This document shows, piece by piece, positions 46,072-56,129 of a stretch of DNA of 64,000 bases. The translations under genes were made by a program, and so were the position numbers. The stretch comes from Plotosus lineatus. Lineage: Eukaryota > Chordata > Actinopteri > Siluriformes > Plotosidae. Location: NCBI GenBank assembly GCA_024760905.1, contig CM045733.1, forward strand, positions 40,325,001 through 40,389,000, given 5' to 3'. The stretch's first letter is position 1, and each line of letters starts with the position of its first letter. Under the pieces are notes generated by a model. It was not told the DNA's origin. It did not search any database and worked only from the letters and a program-made list of their open reading frames with translations.

Positions 46072-47704
46072 GACTGTGTGATTTGAGTGGGGAAACTGAC
46101 AGGCTATATTGCAAGAATAGAAGCACAAACAGATTTTCCGACTCAATGACCCAGGACACAGTCTTCAGGTAATATTGAAACAGTGCTGGCACAATGGTGA
46201 GATGTGGCTAATGTCATTATGATTTAGACAGGAAATGGAAAAACTTTAAACATTAGAATTTTAGTTTTATCTGATTGGGGTAGAGAGGATAGAGAGAAGA
46301 ATAAAGAGTGAGGACTGAGGGACTGAATATAGGGCTGTACAAAAATCAATGTGTTGCTTTTTATCTATAAAAAAAAATTGTATTTGTTAATGGATGGCGG
46401 TGGTGTAAGAGGAATAAAACACTTTAAGACCTTGCGTCATAGGAAAATAATCAAGTTCTTCAGCAGGATAACAACTTCAGATATTCCTCAGATCTGAATC
46501 TCCCTGAGCCCCATTATCACTCTGACCGCAGTGTGAGCACTACAACAGCTCGTTCACACTTCCCCAGTGTTACCCTAGCACTCTGATTTTTGCCTCAGCG
46601 ATACTATATCAACCCCGCAAGCCCCTGGAGGCTTTGAGGGAATCTGCTGAGTCGGCAAATTCATCTAAAATCGGTAAAACAACCCAAATATCTTGAGGCA
46701 GTCATGCAAACACATATCCCCTTCTCTGTAACATAGCACATTTTTCTCACTTTGCAGAAAAAGGAAGTAAATGACATGCCAGCTCTGTTTACCGAATCCA
46801 TCTGACTGGAACGTGGCCACTATTGAGCGTCTGTCATGCCACTTTTAGCAGCAATGGATAAAATCAAATGTTCTGCCTCTATATGTAGCACGCTGCAAAT
46901 CCTCCCCCTTCCTCCTTATTTCCTCTGTTTTTTTTTTTTTTTTTTTTTTCAGCACCACAGTAAGGACTGTTACACACTGCAGCAGCTACTGGAGAAAGAT
47001 GCAGTACCCTCATCAATTTTGGTACAACGAAGTCAAAATAGTTTTTTTGTTTCCTGATGTGAAATGTGTGCAAATGCATTCTGTGATGCGGATTCAAGAG
47101 CGTCTTTCACAAAGCGTGCTTCGAAAACATAACTTCAAAAGCTCAATTTGTACGGCATAATTTTCAGGAATTCTGTGCACAGCCTGGGCTAAAACCCGTA
47201 ACCGATAAGAGCTTAGCACATGCATAAAAACTTAGCGGCTGTTTGCTATCGCATCCCAAGCTGTCTGTTTCTAATTCCGTTTCGAGTATTGAAACTATTT
47301 GATTTTAAAAAGATAAACTGTAAAGATAAAAAAATAAAGTTTTTGATGTCTCTCCTTCCTTAACCAGGATAAGTTCTTGCCTGTGCTACTTGCCCTTTTC
47401 CTCATACATCAGCTATCAGATTTCTATGATTGGTCAGTGACACCTGTCGCAGGGGAGAGTATGCCCCTTCCACTTAAAAATCATTCTGCACTCTTGGAAA
47501 AGCAAGTTCTTTTTGTCAGGTGTTTTCAGTTTTCCGCCACTCTTTTTTCTCATCAACGCATTTACCATTTTTTGCACTGTGTCCTCGTGCACTGCTGATC
47601 ATATATTTCTCTCACATTTCAAACTGAAAAATGAAACCATCCCTGTGTCTGAGATGTCCAATATCACCACTTTTTGAAGTCATTTCTCATTAATATCCTT
47701 CAAG

Positions 47705-47776
<72 letters not shown>

Positions 47777-48515
47777 CTGACAGAACTGACAAACTGTAGC
47801 TCTAACAGCATCATTCATCAGCGCGCTCGGGAAAAAAAAAATTCTATTTACCATCCAGCATCGAGGGCACATTGTGTGGGTTATGTGTCTCAGGAACCCA
47901 AAAAGAGACAGAAAGACATATTGAGAGACACAGAGAGAGAAAAGAGAACAGAGAGAGAAGTTTCCAGTCGTCATGGAAATGTGTTTTTTTCTTTGTTGGC
48001 TTATTTGTTTGAATGTTAACGTGACCCAATAGATCTTTGCTAGTCAGCAAATGTGTGTGTGACAGTTATGAAAAGCTCTTTTGAGTGTGAAAGCAGTTCG
48101 GGAAAAGAAGTGATCATCAAGCACATCTTCAGAGCCACCACTCTGCTCCACCCCTCTTTGTCACCCCATTCCTCTTATCACACACAAATCCCTCTTTCAA
48201 GATGCGCATTAATTGATTCTTCTTAATCGGGTTAGTGTGTCTATCAAACATCAATGTACAGCTTCCATTTTAACTTTTACATATTTATTATATCCACAGC
48301 CACAAAGCAGGCACAGACCTCTGTGTGTGTGTGCAGTACTATTAAAATGATATGAAATAAAGGAATTTTGTACTAAAATGCAACTTACACATCCTCTAAA
48401 GGCGTACGCACAAGCAGCGATAAATGGCACGTGACCATGTACAGTCCATGGAAGTCAGTGAAATGAAACGATGAGAGACAAAAATTTCTCAAATGATGCA
48501 AAGTGCTATGGAATT
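46072..48515. other. intron with poly-T and (CA)n
   Basis: T run at 46929-46949, CA repeat at 47706-47774, A runs. No exon, RNA gene or transposon terminus recognised. Confidence 0.5.
47706..47774. repeat. (CA)n microsatellite
   Basis: About 34 pure CA units. Confidence 0.97.
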
Positions 48516-48521
48516 AAATTG

Positions 48522-48802
48522 GGCTGCCTATCTCAGCCAACACTAGGCGAAAGTATGGGTATACCTTGAACAACTCGCCAAGCCACTGCAGGGCCAACAC
48601 ACAACCATTCACACGCACATTCACAAGTGTGGACAATTTGGAGTAGCCAGTCAGCCTAATGTACATGTCTTTGAATTCTGGGAGGAAACCGGAGTACCTG
48701 GAGGTAACCCACAGGAGAAATGTGTAAACATGGACTCAAACCCAGGACTTTTCCTACTGTGAGGTGCACCTACGAATCACTATGCCACTGTGCTGCCCAT
48801 CA
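48522..48802 (-). mobile_element. SINE family C
   Basis: Read on the minus strand: head gatgggcagcacagtggcat then agtgattcgtaggtgcacct, B box ctgggtttgagtccatg, DANA-like body (ctccggtttcctcccagaat, caaagacatgtacattagg), and tail (gttggctgagataggcagcc). This is one of the clearest heads in the window. Confidence 0.8.
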
Positions 48803-49422
48803 TGTTGTTTTAATGTGACCAAAACGTTGCACACATCGATGCCCATAGTACAGCACCATCTAGCATGAGCCACGGACTGAACACATCCATACTGAGGTTT
48901 CCTTTTCAGTGAACCATGCAGATACTGAGAAAGGAAACCACAGTGCACATGTACAAGCTTCAAAAATTGATGTTACTATGACATCATCTGCCCTTTTTTA
49001 GACATTTATTAAAATGTTACTTGTAATATTTTAGATTTTTGGAAGTCTAAAATGACATTATCAACTGTTTTGCAATGTGGTAGCACATTACTAAAAGATA
49101 AATTGTTGTCTGGGCAGGAAGCCAGAGTGGTTACACCTTCAGCAGCAATATAATTTCCTTGGGTCTTCGTGGTGAAGTGATTCACTTGTCGCTCAGCACT
49201 TCCTGTATGCAATGCCCTTTTTCACTGATCACATCATGGTGTTGTGGAAGTTCGAACAGATACATCAATCAGCAGATTGCAATATATTTTAATTGTGATA
49301 TCTCTTCATTCCTGACACAGCGTTTTTATCTGTGGAAATGAGTCCGTTCCTGTTGTCACTTATGCTAAACAGTCCTCTTAACAGTCCTTTCCCTGCCTAC
49401 TGGCCTTTCTTCTATTCATTTT
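48803..49422. other. no recognised feature
   Basis: Intron sequence with no identified element. Confidence 0.4.
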
Positions 49423-49964
49423 CAGGGATCCCTCGCTACTTCGCACTTCAGTCCATGCAGCTTCAGTGCATCGTGTTTTTTTTTGTTTGTTTGTTTGTTT
49501 GTTTTTTTTAATATCCATCGAATTACAAAAAGCAAATTAAGGAAGAATAGGGGAAAAAGTTAAGGAAAATTCTGCAAACAAGGCCAATTATGCAAAAAAA
49601 CCAAACCAAAACAAAACAAAACAAACAAACAAACAAACAACCTGAAACCAGCACAAAACAAAAAACCACCCAAAACCTCCCATCAGAACTACCTATATGA
49701 TACAGATCAGCTACATGAGGTGTGCATCTGTGTGCACTCGCGTCTGTATGTGTGTGTATTTATATTTTATTTACATCTTATGTATTATTTTATAATGTTT
49801 AATTGTTCTTATAAGCATTTATACATTGAATATGTATTTATTGATATTATATACACATATACATGTATGTATACATCAGTCGGGGTGGTGATCCTTCTTC
49901 GCGGAATTTGGTGGTCACCAGGGGATCTCAGTCCCAATTAACCGTGGAAAGTGAGGGATCCCTG
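49423..49964. mobile_element. Tigger-like MITE (CAGGGATCCCTC family)
   Basis: 542 bp. CAGGGATCCCTCGCTACTTC on the left, and inward from the right CAGGGATCCCTCACTTTCCA. TA follows on the right (49965-49966); TT precedes on the left. Opposite orientation to the copies at 20184 and 37218. The middle has expanded tttg and aaac runs. Confidence 0.85.
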
Positions 49965-50061
49965 TATTTCTATTTCTTCATTGCTTTTTCTTAATGTTAG
50001 TTTAAGTGTACCAAAATTGGTCATCTTTACAGCATAAATTGTGCATATGTAATATGTTTAA

Positions 50062-51556
50062 AGGGGAAATGAAGCACATCGCAATGTAACATTGTCTCGC
50101 TTCATTTGGTCCTCAATATCACATTTTTGCAGCTGATCAGTTGAAAACCGCTCTGATAATAATGTAAATCCAATTTGAAATTCGCGGTGTAAGACCATGT
50201 AAGCCACCATTGGTTCCTGGCCGTTTCATGTGACGTCACTAGGTTGGTGGTCGTGAAGTTGCGTAAATTTCACAATGGCGAGCAACACATCAATGAAAAT
50301 AATAAAAATCCCTTAAGTACCGGTCATCATTGTATCGCAGTGGGTTGTACAAACAACTATTATAAATCTAAAGGCGTGCACTTTCACCAGCTGCCTTTAA
50401 GCAACAGTAAGCTATTGAAAGCCTGGCTCAGTACATTGAAACATGCTGACCCACCAGTAAATGAAAGCGCACGCATTTGCAGTGCCCATTTCAGGACAGA
50501 AGATTATGTACACACATACAAATTCGACGAAACTGGTCCCATGGTGTGGTCCAAAACCGAATCAGTTCTGACCGTATTTGACTTTTCTGCATACAATATT
50601 ACAAGCACAGATAATACAGTAATACAGTATCGCCACGTAGGCGAAGGGCGGAAAATCGAGCTCTCCAGGCTGAACACACAGAGGTATGGAATATTAGACA
50701 ACCATAGACAACAACATGACAATTATACATGATAACGTGACAATTCTGACTTGATCTGTAAACCTACCGACTATTTATGGGACGTTCAAGAGTTTCAGCT
50801 CGGACATCTCTCATGGAGACCATGGCCAGCTCTAAAATATCCCTTTCAAGGCACAGCATAGGAAACAGTCTGTGGTTTGTTATGCAGGTCAGCTCCCCAT
50901 CAGCTCACAAGAGATGGTCAAGCGAGGCATCCTGTCAGCGAGGCATTTGTGGTAACAGTGTACAATTGTCACAAGTGCTCATAAAATTGCCGATCTGGTC
51001 ATGTTCACCGGCATGTCCGTGATTACTGTCAATATCGTGATCATTGTCAATATCCCTATTATTGCTCTCGGCGTCAGGTTCAGCCGGGGTAAGTAAACTT
51101 ATTTACTTGACAGATCGGAAGTTCAGATAAGCTGCGTTTTGTCTCAAAAGCTCCAGTGTCAGTTGCGACACTACATTCGGTGGAGCGCGTCACATATGCC
51201 TGTGGATTAGCAGGCATTTCCTCTACCCCATATCGCCTTCATCTTCCGAAAAATAATCGTCTTCTGCTGAAAAACTGTGTGTTGTTGGCGTGAGATTCCA
51301 TGTTGTTTATATTATATAATATGCTGTGATATGCATGCACTATATTTCAAGTGGTACTTTGTACCAACCCAGTGACGTCACAGTAACTTTGTGTAGGTGG
51401 GCACTTAGCAATGGCGGCTTTCGGGTCGATAACTTATACGACAAGCACAAAACAAAACCGCTGTGTGTGCAATGGTTTATTTATGATATAACATTTAAGT
51501 CAATATACTATACTTAAGCTACAGCCAACGTATTTAGTTGGCGTTTCATTTCCCTT
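50062..51556 (+). mobile_element. Kolobok-like DNA transposon with THAP domain, TTAA TSD
   Basis: 1495-bp element flanked by TTAA (50058-50061, 51557-51560). Termini AGGGGAAATGAAGC and, inward from the right, AAGGGAAATGAAACGC. An inner inverted pair TGACGTCACTAGGTTGGT (50231-50248) and its complement at 51363-51380 lies at almost equal distance from each end, and a GCC-CCATTG match lies just outside it, indicating a long decayed TIR of about 190 bp. TTAA duplication, AGGG-type ends and a THAP-bearing protein together fit the Kolobok superfamily. The catalytic domain is not seen, so this is a deleted copy. Confidence 0.68.
50322..50732 (+). pseudogene. THAP zinc-finger frame of the Kolobok-like element
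   Basis: C2CH THAP DNA-binding domain. HHCIAVGCTNNYYKSKGVHF, then HQLP, LLKAWL and ICSAHFRTEDY. Zinc ligands are Cys-X4-Cys, then 43 residues, then Cys-X2-His; the conserved Pro (HQLP), Trp (KAW), Phe (HF) and a later TGPMVW Pro are all present. The open frame runs from 50244 to 50732 but has no ATG upstream of the domain: it opens with TTG, and the nearby ATG at 50275 is one base out of frame. The C-terminal 60 residues are not recognised and no RNase-H-like domain follows. Probably a transposon remnant rather than a host THAP gene. Confidence 0.82.
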
Positions 51557-51560
51557 TTAA

Positions 51561-52673
51561 GCAACGCATAGCTTATTTTAACAAAAAAATGGTCAGCTTG
51601 TGCCTTGAATTAGTAGTGAGGGCTGAACTGCTGGTTATAGCAGTTTTTTTTCCAGAAGTGTGCGTTGGGCAGGGTTGACATCTCTCGTGGAGACAGTGAA
51701 ACTTTCATTTTAGTGACTCTGACTACAGGAACGCAGCCAGAGATGTGAGTGATGGTAAATCCAAAATGACTTATGCAGCTAAACGTTTTACCAACTCGAC
51801 TTTCCTGTCCTCAGTTGGTTTACAAACAAAAACAACTGTTTTCTGTGATTTATGCACTTTCTTGTTTGTGCAGCTCAGCACCAGCCAATAATATATGAGG
51901 CTACATGGGTCTGTGTGCACATCATTACCAGGTTATAACAGCCAATCAGGCGCACAACATGTCTATGAACATGCCTTGTGTCTTAGCAATTTAAAAACAG
52001 TCATGGACTGGTGTTGCTGGAAAGATTTGTGATTGTTTTAAATAGCTATAATGCAAATCCATCACAGGCATCCTTTAAAAATGTAAAATAAGTGCAAACT
52101 CCTCCATCCTGAAGATGTCTAAATCTTAAAGTTACAGCTTTACCTCCAACTGTTACAAAGCACTGACACTGCAGTCTCTTTCCACTGATACAAAGGATAT
52201 GTATTTTCCTACAGAAATCTTCACCACATCAATAATGACTGAGTAGACACTATAGAATTGATAATGCAGTACAAAAATACTATGAACTGTACTTGGAGTA
52301 AACTCTGTATCACACGTTAACATAATTCAGTTTGTTTAAAAGTTACAGCCTGAAGTTCATCCACATGTACACATACACACACAGCGAGATAAGGAAGTTA
52401 TGACGCCATCGCGCTGGGGTCTGTGTCTCTAACACCATGCGGCTGCAAAGCTCCTACAAAAACTGAAAAATAACAATGAATTATGGTTAAAAAAGAAAAT
52501 GCATCTTTCACCGCCAATAACAGCAGCCTCCAAACTCAGAACTCCAAACTGCAAAGTGTCTGCTGGCACTGATAAACACTCCTGCAGGGAGAGATGTGAG
52601 AAATGCTCACAGGCCCAGCTCTGTTTATTAATACTGTGCATGTCGCAGGGTTTAAAGACACTGCTGGGTCACA
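51561..52673. other. no recognised feature
   Basis: 1.1 kb of unique-looking intron. Confidence 0.45.
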
Positions 52674-52675
52674 CA

Positions 52676-52754
<79 letters not shown>
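52674..52754. repeat. (CA)n microsatellite
   Basis: About 40 CA units, the longest in the window. Confidence 0.97.
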
Positions 52755-52756
<2 letters not shown>

Positions 52757-52855
52757 CCTCCCTGTCTTTCATTTGTTATGCAGAAAAGAAACAAAGAGAA
52801 AATAAGATAATATGTACAAGATCGACAAAAAACAGACAGGAGAGAGAGACAGACA

Positions 52856-52860
<5 letters not shown>

Positions 52861-52920
<60 letters not shown>

Positions 52921-52941
52921 GTGAGAGTGAGAGAGAGAGAG
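52861..52941. repeat. (GA)n microsatellite
   Basis: Pure to 52917, then interrupted by gtgagtgagagtga. GACA/GATA-rich degenerate sequence follows to about 53120. Confidence 0.95.
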
Positions 52942-53127
52942 CAGCTAAAAACAGAGTGAGAGCTGGATGTATGACAGACAGACAGAAACAGATGGAGAGA
53001 TGGACGGATGGATGAACAATAACTAGAGAGATAGACAGATATTATGAATACAGAAACAAAGAAAGAAAGATGGCTAGACAGACACATGATAAAGTAGACA
53101 GACACGACAGACAGGAACAGAGAGCAG

Positions 53128-53189
53128 AAGAGAGCGAGAGAGAGAGAGAGAGAGAGTGAGAGAGAGAGAGAGCGAGAGAGAGAGAGAGC

Positions 53190-53222
<33 letters not shown>

Positions 53223-53270
53223 GGAGAGAGAGAGAGAGAGAGAGAGAGCGCTAGAGAGAGAGAGAGATGG
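53128..53270. repeat. interrupted (GA)n microsatellite
   Basis: About 140 bp of GA with regularly spaced gcga interruptions. Confidence 0.95.
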
Positions 53271-53469
53271 ATGGACAGGTGGGTAATAAAAATATGCAGA
53301 CAGAGAACAGATAAACAGAAACAGAGAAATGGAGAGGAATTGACTGACGACCAGTTATGAAATGAATAGACAGATACATTCTCATCATGCCAATCTTCAT
53401 TAATTTCTTCTTTATTTCCTTTTCATAAAGTGTTAAGATCGAACTTTTCCATTCATTTATTTGTTTGCC

Positions 53470-53812
53470 AAATTGCTTAATCGTATCTTGGACACAGGGA
53501 GATTGGAGCCTATATTGTGTTTTCTGCTCTCTGAATCCTGTAATCTATCCTGATGTGCTACTACTGGTTGGAGTTCTCATCCAGTTTCACCCAAATGAGG
53601 ATGGGTTTTCCTTTTGGTTCTGGCTCTTCTCAAGGTTTCTTCTTGAGGAAGTTTTTCCTTGCTATACCACCACATGCTTGCTCATTGGGGATGTGTAGGG
53701 TGAATCGAGAAATGTTTACATTCTTTACTGATGTAATTTTACTATGCAGGTTTCTTTGTGACAATGGCAATTGTAAAAAGCATAACACAAATAAAACTGA
53801 ATTGAATTAAAC
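53470..53812 (+). repeat. dispersed fish repeat with ATAAAACTGAATTGAAT tail
   Basis: aatgaggatgggttttcctt then ggctcttctcaaggtttctt, ttgctcattgggg, and the end taacacaaataaaactgaat matches from memory a very common teleost repeat ending ATAAAATTGAATTGAATTG. A/T-rich tail suggests a retroelement. The open frames inside have no function. Confidence 0.6.
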
Positions 53813-53949
53813 TTGAATATCTTTGACTTTTGGATTACTAGCTTATAAAAGGAATGAGTAAATAAATACATCTCAAACTGCAGCCCAACCCTTTTTCCTG
53901 TTTTTCACATGCTAGAATTAACATTATGAATTTCAAATTCAAATTTTAA

Positions 53950-54360
53950 GAAGGGGGGCTGGAGGGTGTGTTCCAATTATTGTGGAATCACACTCCACAG
54001 CCTACCTGGGAAAGTCTATGCAGGGGTACTAGAGAGGAGGAACCCAGCGATAGTCGAACCTCAGATTCAGGAAGAACAATGTGGTTTTCATCCTGGCCGT
54101 AGCACTCTTGACCAACTCTATACACTCCACAGGATTTTGGAGGGGGCATGGGAGTTTTCCCAATCTGGACCCCGGGGTCAACCTAGAACACACCGGAGGG
54201 ACTATGTCTCTCGGCTTGTCTGGGACCGCCCTGATGTCCCCCCGGGAGAGTTGGAGGAAGTGGCTGGGGAGAGGGACATCTGGACCTCTTTGCTTAGGTT
54301 GCTGCCCCTTCAACCAGACCCTGGACTTAGCGTAAGATGATGATGATGATGGTGATGTTG
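53950..54360 (+). mobile_element. internally deleted LINE copy with 8-bp TSD
   Basis: 411-bp insertion flanked by AATTTTAA (53942-53949 and 54361-54368), ending in a (GAT)n-type tail. Encodes CSNYCGITLHSLPGKVYAGV then LERR, EEQCGFHPGRSTLDQLYTLH and RILEGAWEF from the RT; then directly the C-terminus (TRRDYVSRL, then ELEEVAGERDIWTSLLRLLP). About 1 kb of RT is missing between cccaatctg and gaccccgg. Same family as the copy at 56105-58217. Confidence 0.85.
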
Positions 54361-54383
54361 AATTTTAAATCTTAATGCTAATA

Positions 54384-54870
54384 CAGGAATCCCTCGCTAC
54401 TTCGCGCTTCAATTCATGCGGCCTCAGTGCATCATGTTTTTTTTTGTTTTTTTTTAATTTTCATCGAATTAAAAAATAGGGAAATTACAGAAGAATAAGG
54501 GAGAAAGTTAAGGAAAATGCTACAAAACAAGGACAATTATCCAAAAAAAAAAAAAAAAAAAAAACCCTAAACAAACAAAAAACTAAAAACAACCCAAAAT
54601 CTCCCATCAAAACTAGTTACACTGTTGTGAGGTGCGTATCTGAGTGTGTGCATTCATATTTTATTCACATCTCATGTATTATTTTTAATGTTTAATTGTT
54701 ATTATAAGCATTTATAGCATTGAATATGTTTTTATTGATATTACATACATATACTGTATACATGTATATATACATCAGTTGGGGGGGGGGGGGGGGGTCC
54801 TACTTTGCGGATTTCGATGGTCGCGAGGGAATCTCGGTCCCAATTAACCATGGAAAGTGAGGGATCCCTG
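54384..54870. mobile_element. Tigger-like MITE (CAGGGATCCCTC family)
   Basis: 487 bp; left CAGGAATCCCTCGCTACTTC, right inward CAGGGATCCCTCACTTTCCA; TA at 54382-54383 and 54871-54872. Contains an A run (54543-54564) and an 18-base G run (54780-54797) where sister copies have c-rich cccacccac sequence on the other strand. Confidence 0.87.
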
Positions 54871-54872
54871 TA

Positions 54873-55740
54873 TTTCTTAACATTCATTAGAATTAGTATT
54901 TGACTACCCATGTAAATACCATGGATCAACACCACTGCAAGACGATACTGCAGTCAGATCATTGTTAGGATTCATTGGGGTTTTTTTGTTTTTTCACAGT
55001 CAGATTTTCCCAGACTACCAACCTGGATGTTTTAACAGCACTTGGCTTTGTGTGCGCTAAATCGACCTTTGCTACTTGTTGTTGTTTTATTTGCCTGCAG
55101 ACAACAAACACAACATTACGGGTCAGCGCTTCTGTAGAACAGCTGGCGAGTGATTGAAGTCGCACTTCAGATAGCTGCTAGTCGTGATATCCGTGCTAAT
55201 ATAGTTATTTTCATCCCATTCCAAAAAAAAAAAAAAATCCCAGTTGGTTTAGTCACTTTCTGATACAGAGAGGAGCTGTTTTCAGTTTCTACGTTTAATG
55301 TTTTTAGATTAACACCAGTGCCAATTAGTGTTCTGGGTCACAGCGATCAGAGAGAAAAGGTAAAACCGCTCTCATTAGCTGAAGCATATGACATTGTTTA
55401 ATTCTCATTAGCATCTGAGGGCCTAGCCTCAATGTGTAGTTGTAGATATTAAAGGAAGAGAAGAAGAAGTGAGAGCTGTAAATGAGATGTTTTCACAATG
55501 CACCAGTGGAAATGTGTTTACTGAGGCTGAGACGAGGGATTTTTTTCTTCAAAGCTCAACGAGTTTTATTCAACGTTCACAGAGCAGCTGGTTAAACAAG
55601 CAGTGTGAGGCACAACCCTCAGGATCACAACACCACACCGCCTTTGTGTGTGCCTCAGAGGCACTAAGAAATGAAAACGCACTGAATTATTTCACGTTGG
55701 TGAGCTACAGTGTGTGTGAGTGTATCCACACAAATGGGTG

Positions 55741-55799
<59 letters not shown>

Positions 55800-55890
55800 C
55801 TGTGGCTCTGTTGGAAGTGGGAGTTAAAAATCCCTCTGACAGAAGACTCCGCCCAACGTTCCCAGGAACAGTACACACTTAGGCACCCTA
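54873..55890. other. intron with (GT)n
   Basis: GT repeat at 55743-55798. No coding recognised. The following 55890-56104 (gttgacagctcatctcttcc, ggactacaaagtcaatcact) may belong to the 5' part of the LINE below, but I cannot place it in its protein. Confidence 0.5.
55743..55798. repeat. (GT)n microsatellite
   Basis: About 28 GT units. Confidence 0.97.
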
Positions 55891-56129
55891 GATCAGGAGG
55901 GTGGCTTTCCCCGCCATTGGAGCCAGTTCGCCACCAGGTGGTAATCGGTTGACAGCTCATCTCTTCCCATCTCTTCTCTTCCAAATTGTCCAATTCTCAC
56001 CAGATTGTCCAAAACGAACAACTTCCGGCTACAAGTCTGGTGACTGGACTACAAAGTCAATCACTGAACTGTGGCCTAGGCCTGTTATGATGGTAAACCC
56101 CGAACCTGGTGGTGACACCCTATAGTGAA

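Noticed and set aside
52603..52920. Thr-His and Glu-Arg repeat frames
   Set aside because: CA and GA microsatellites read as codons.
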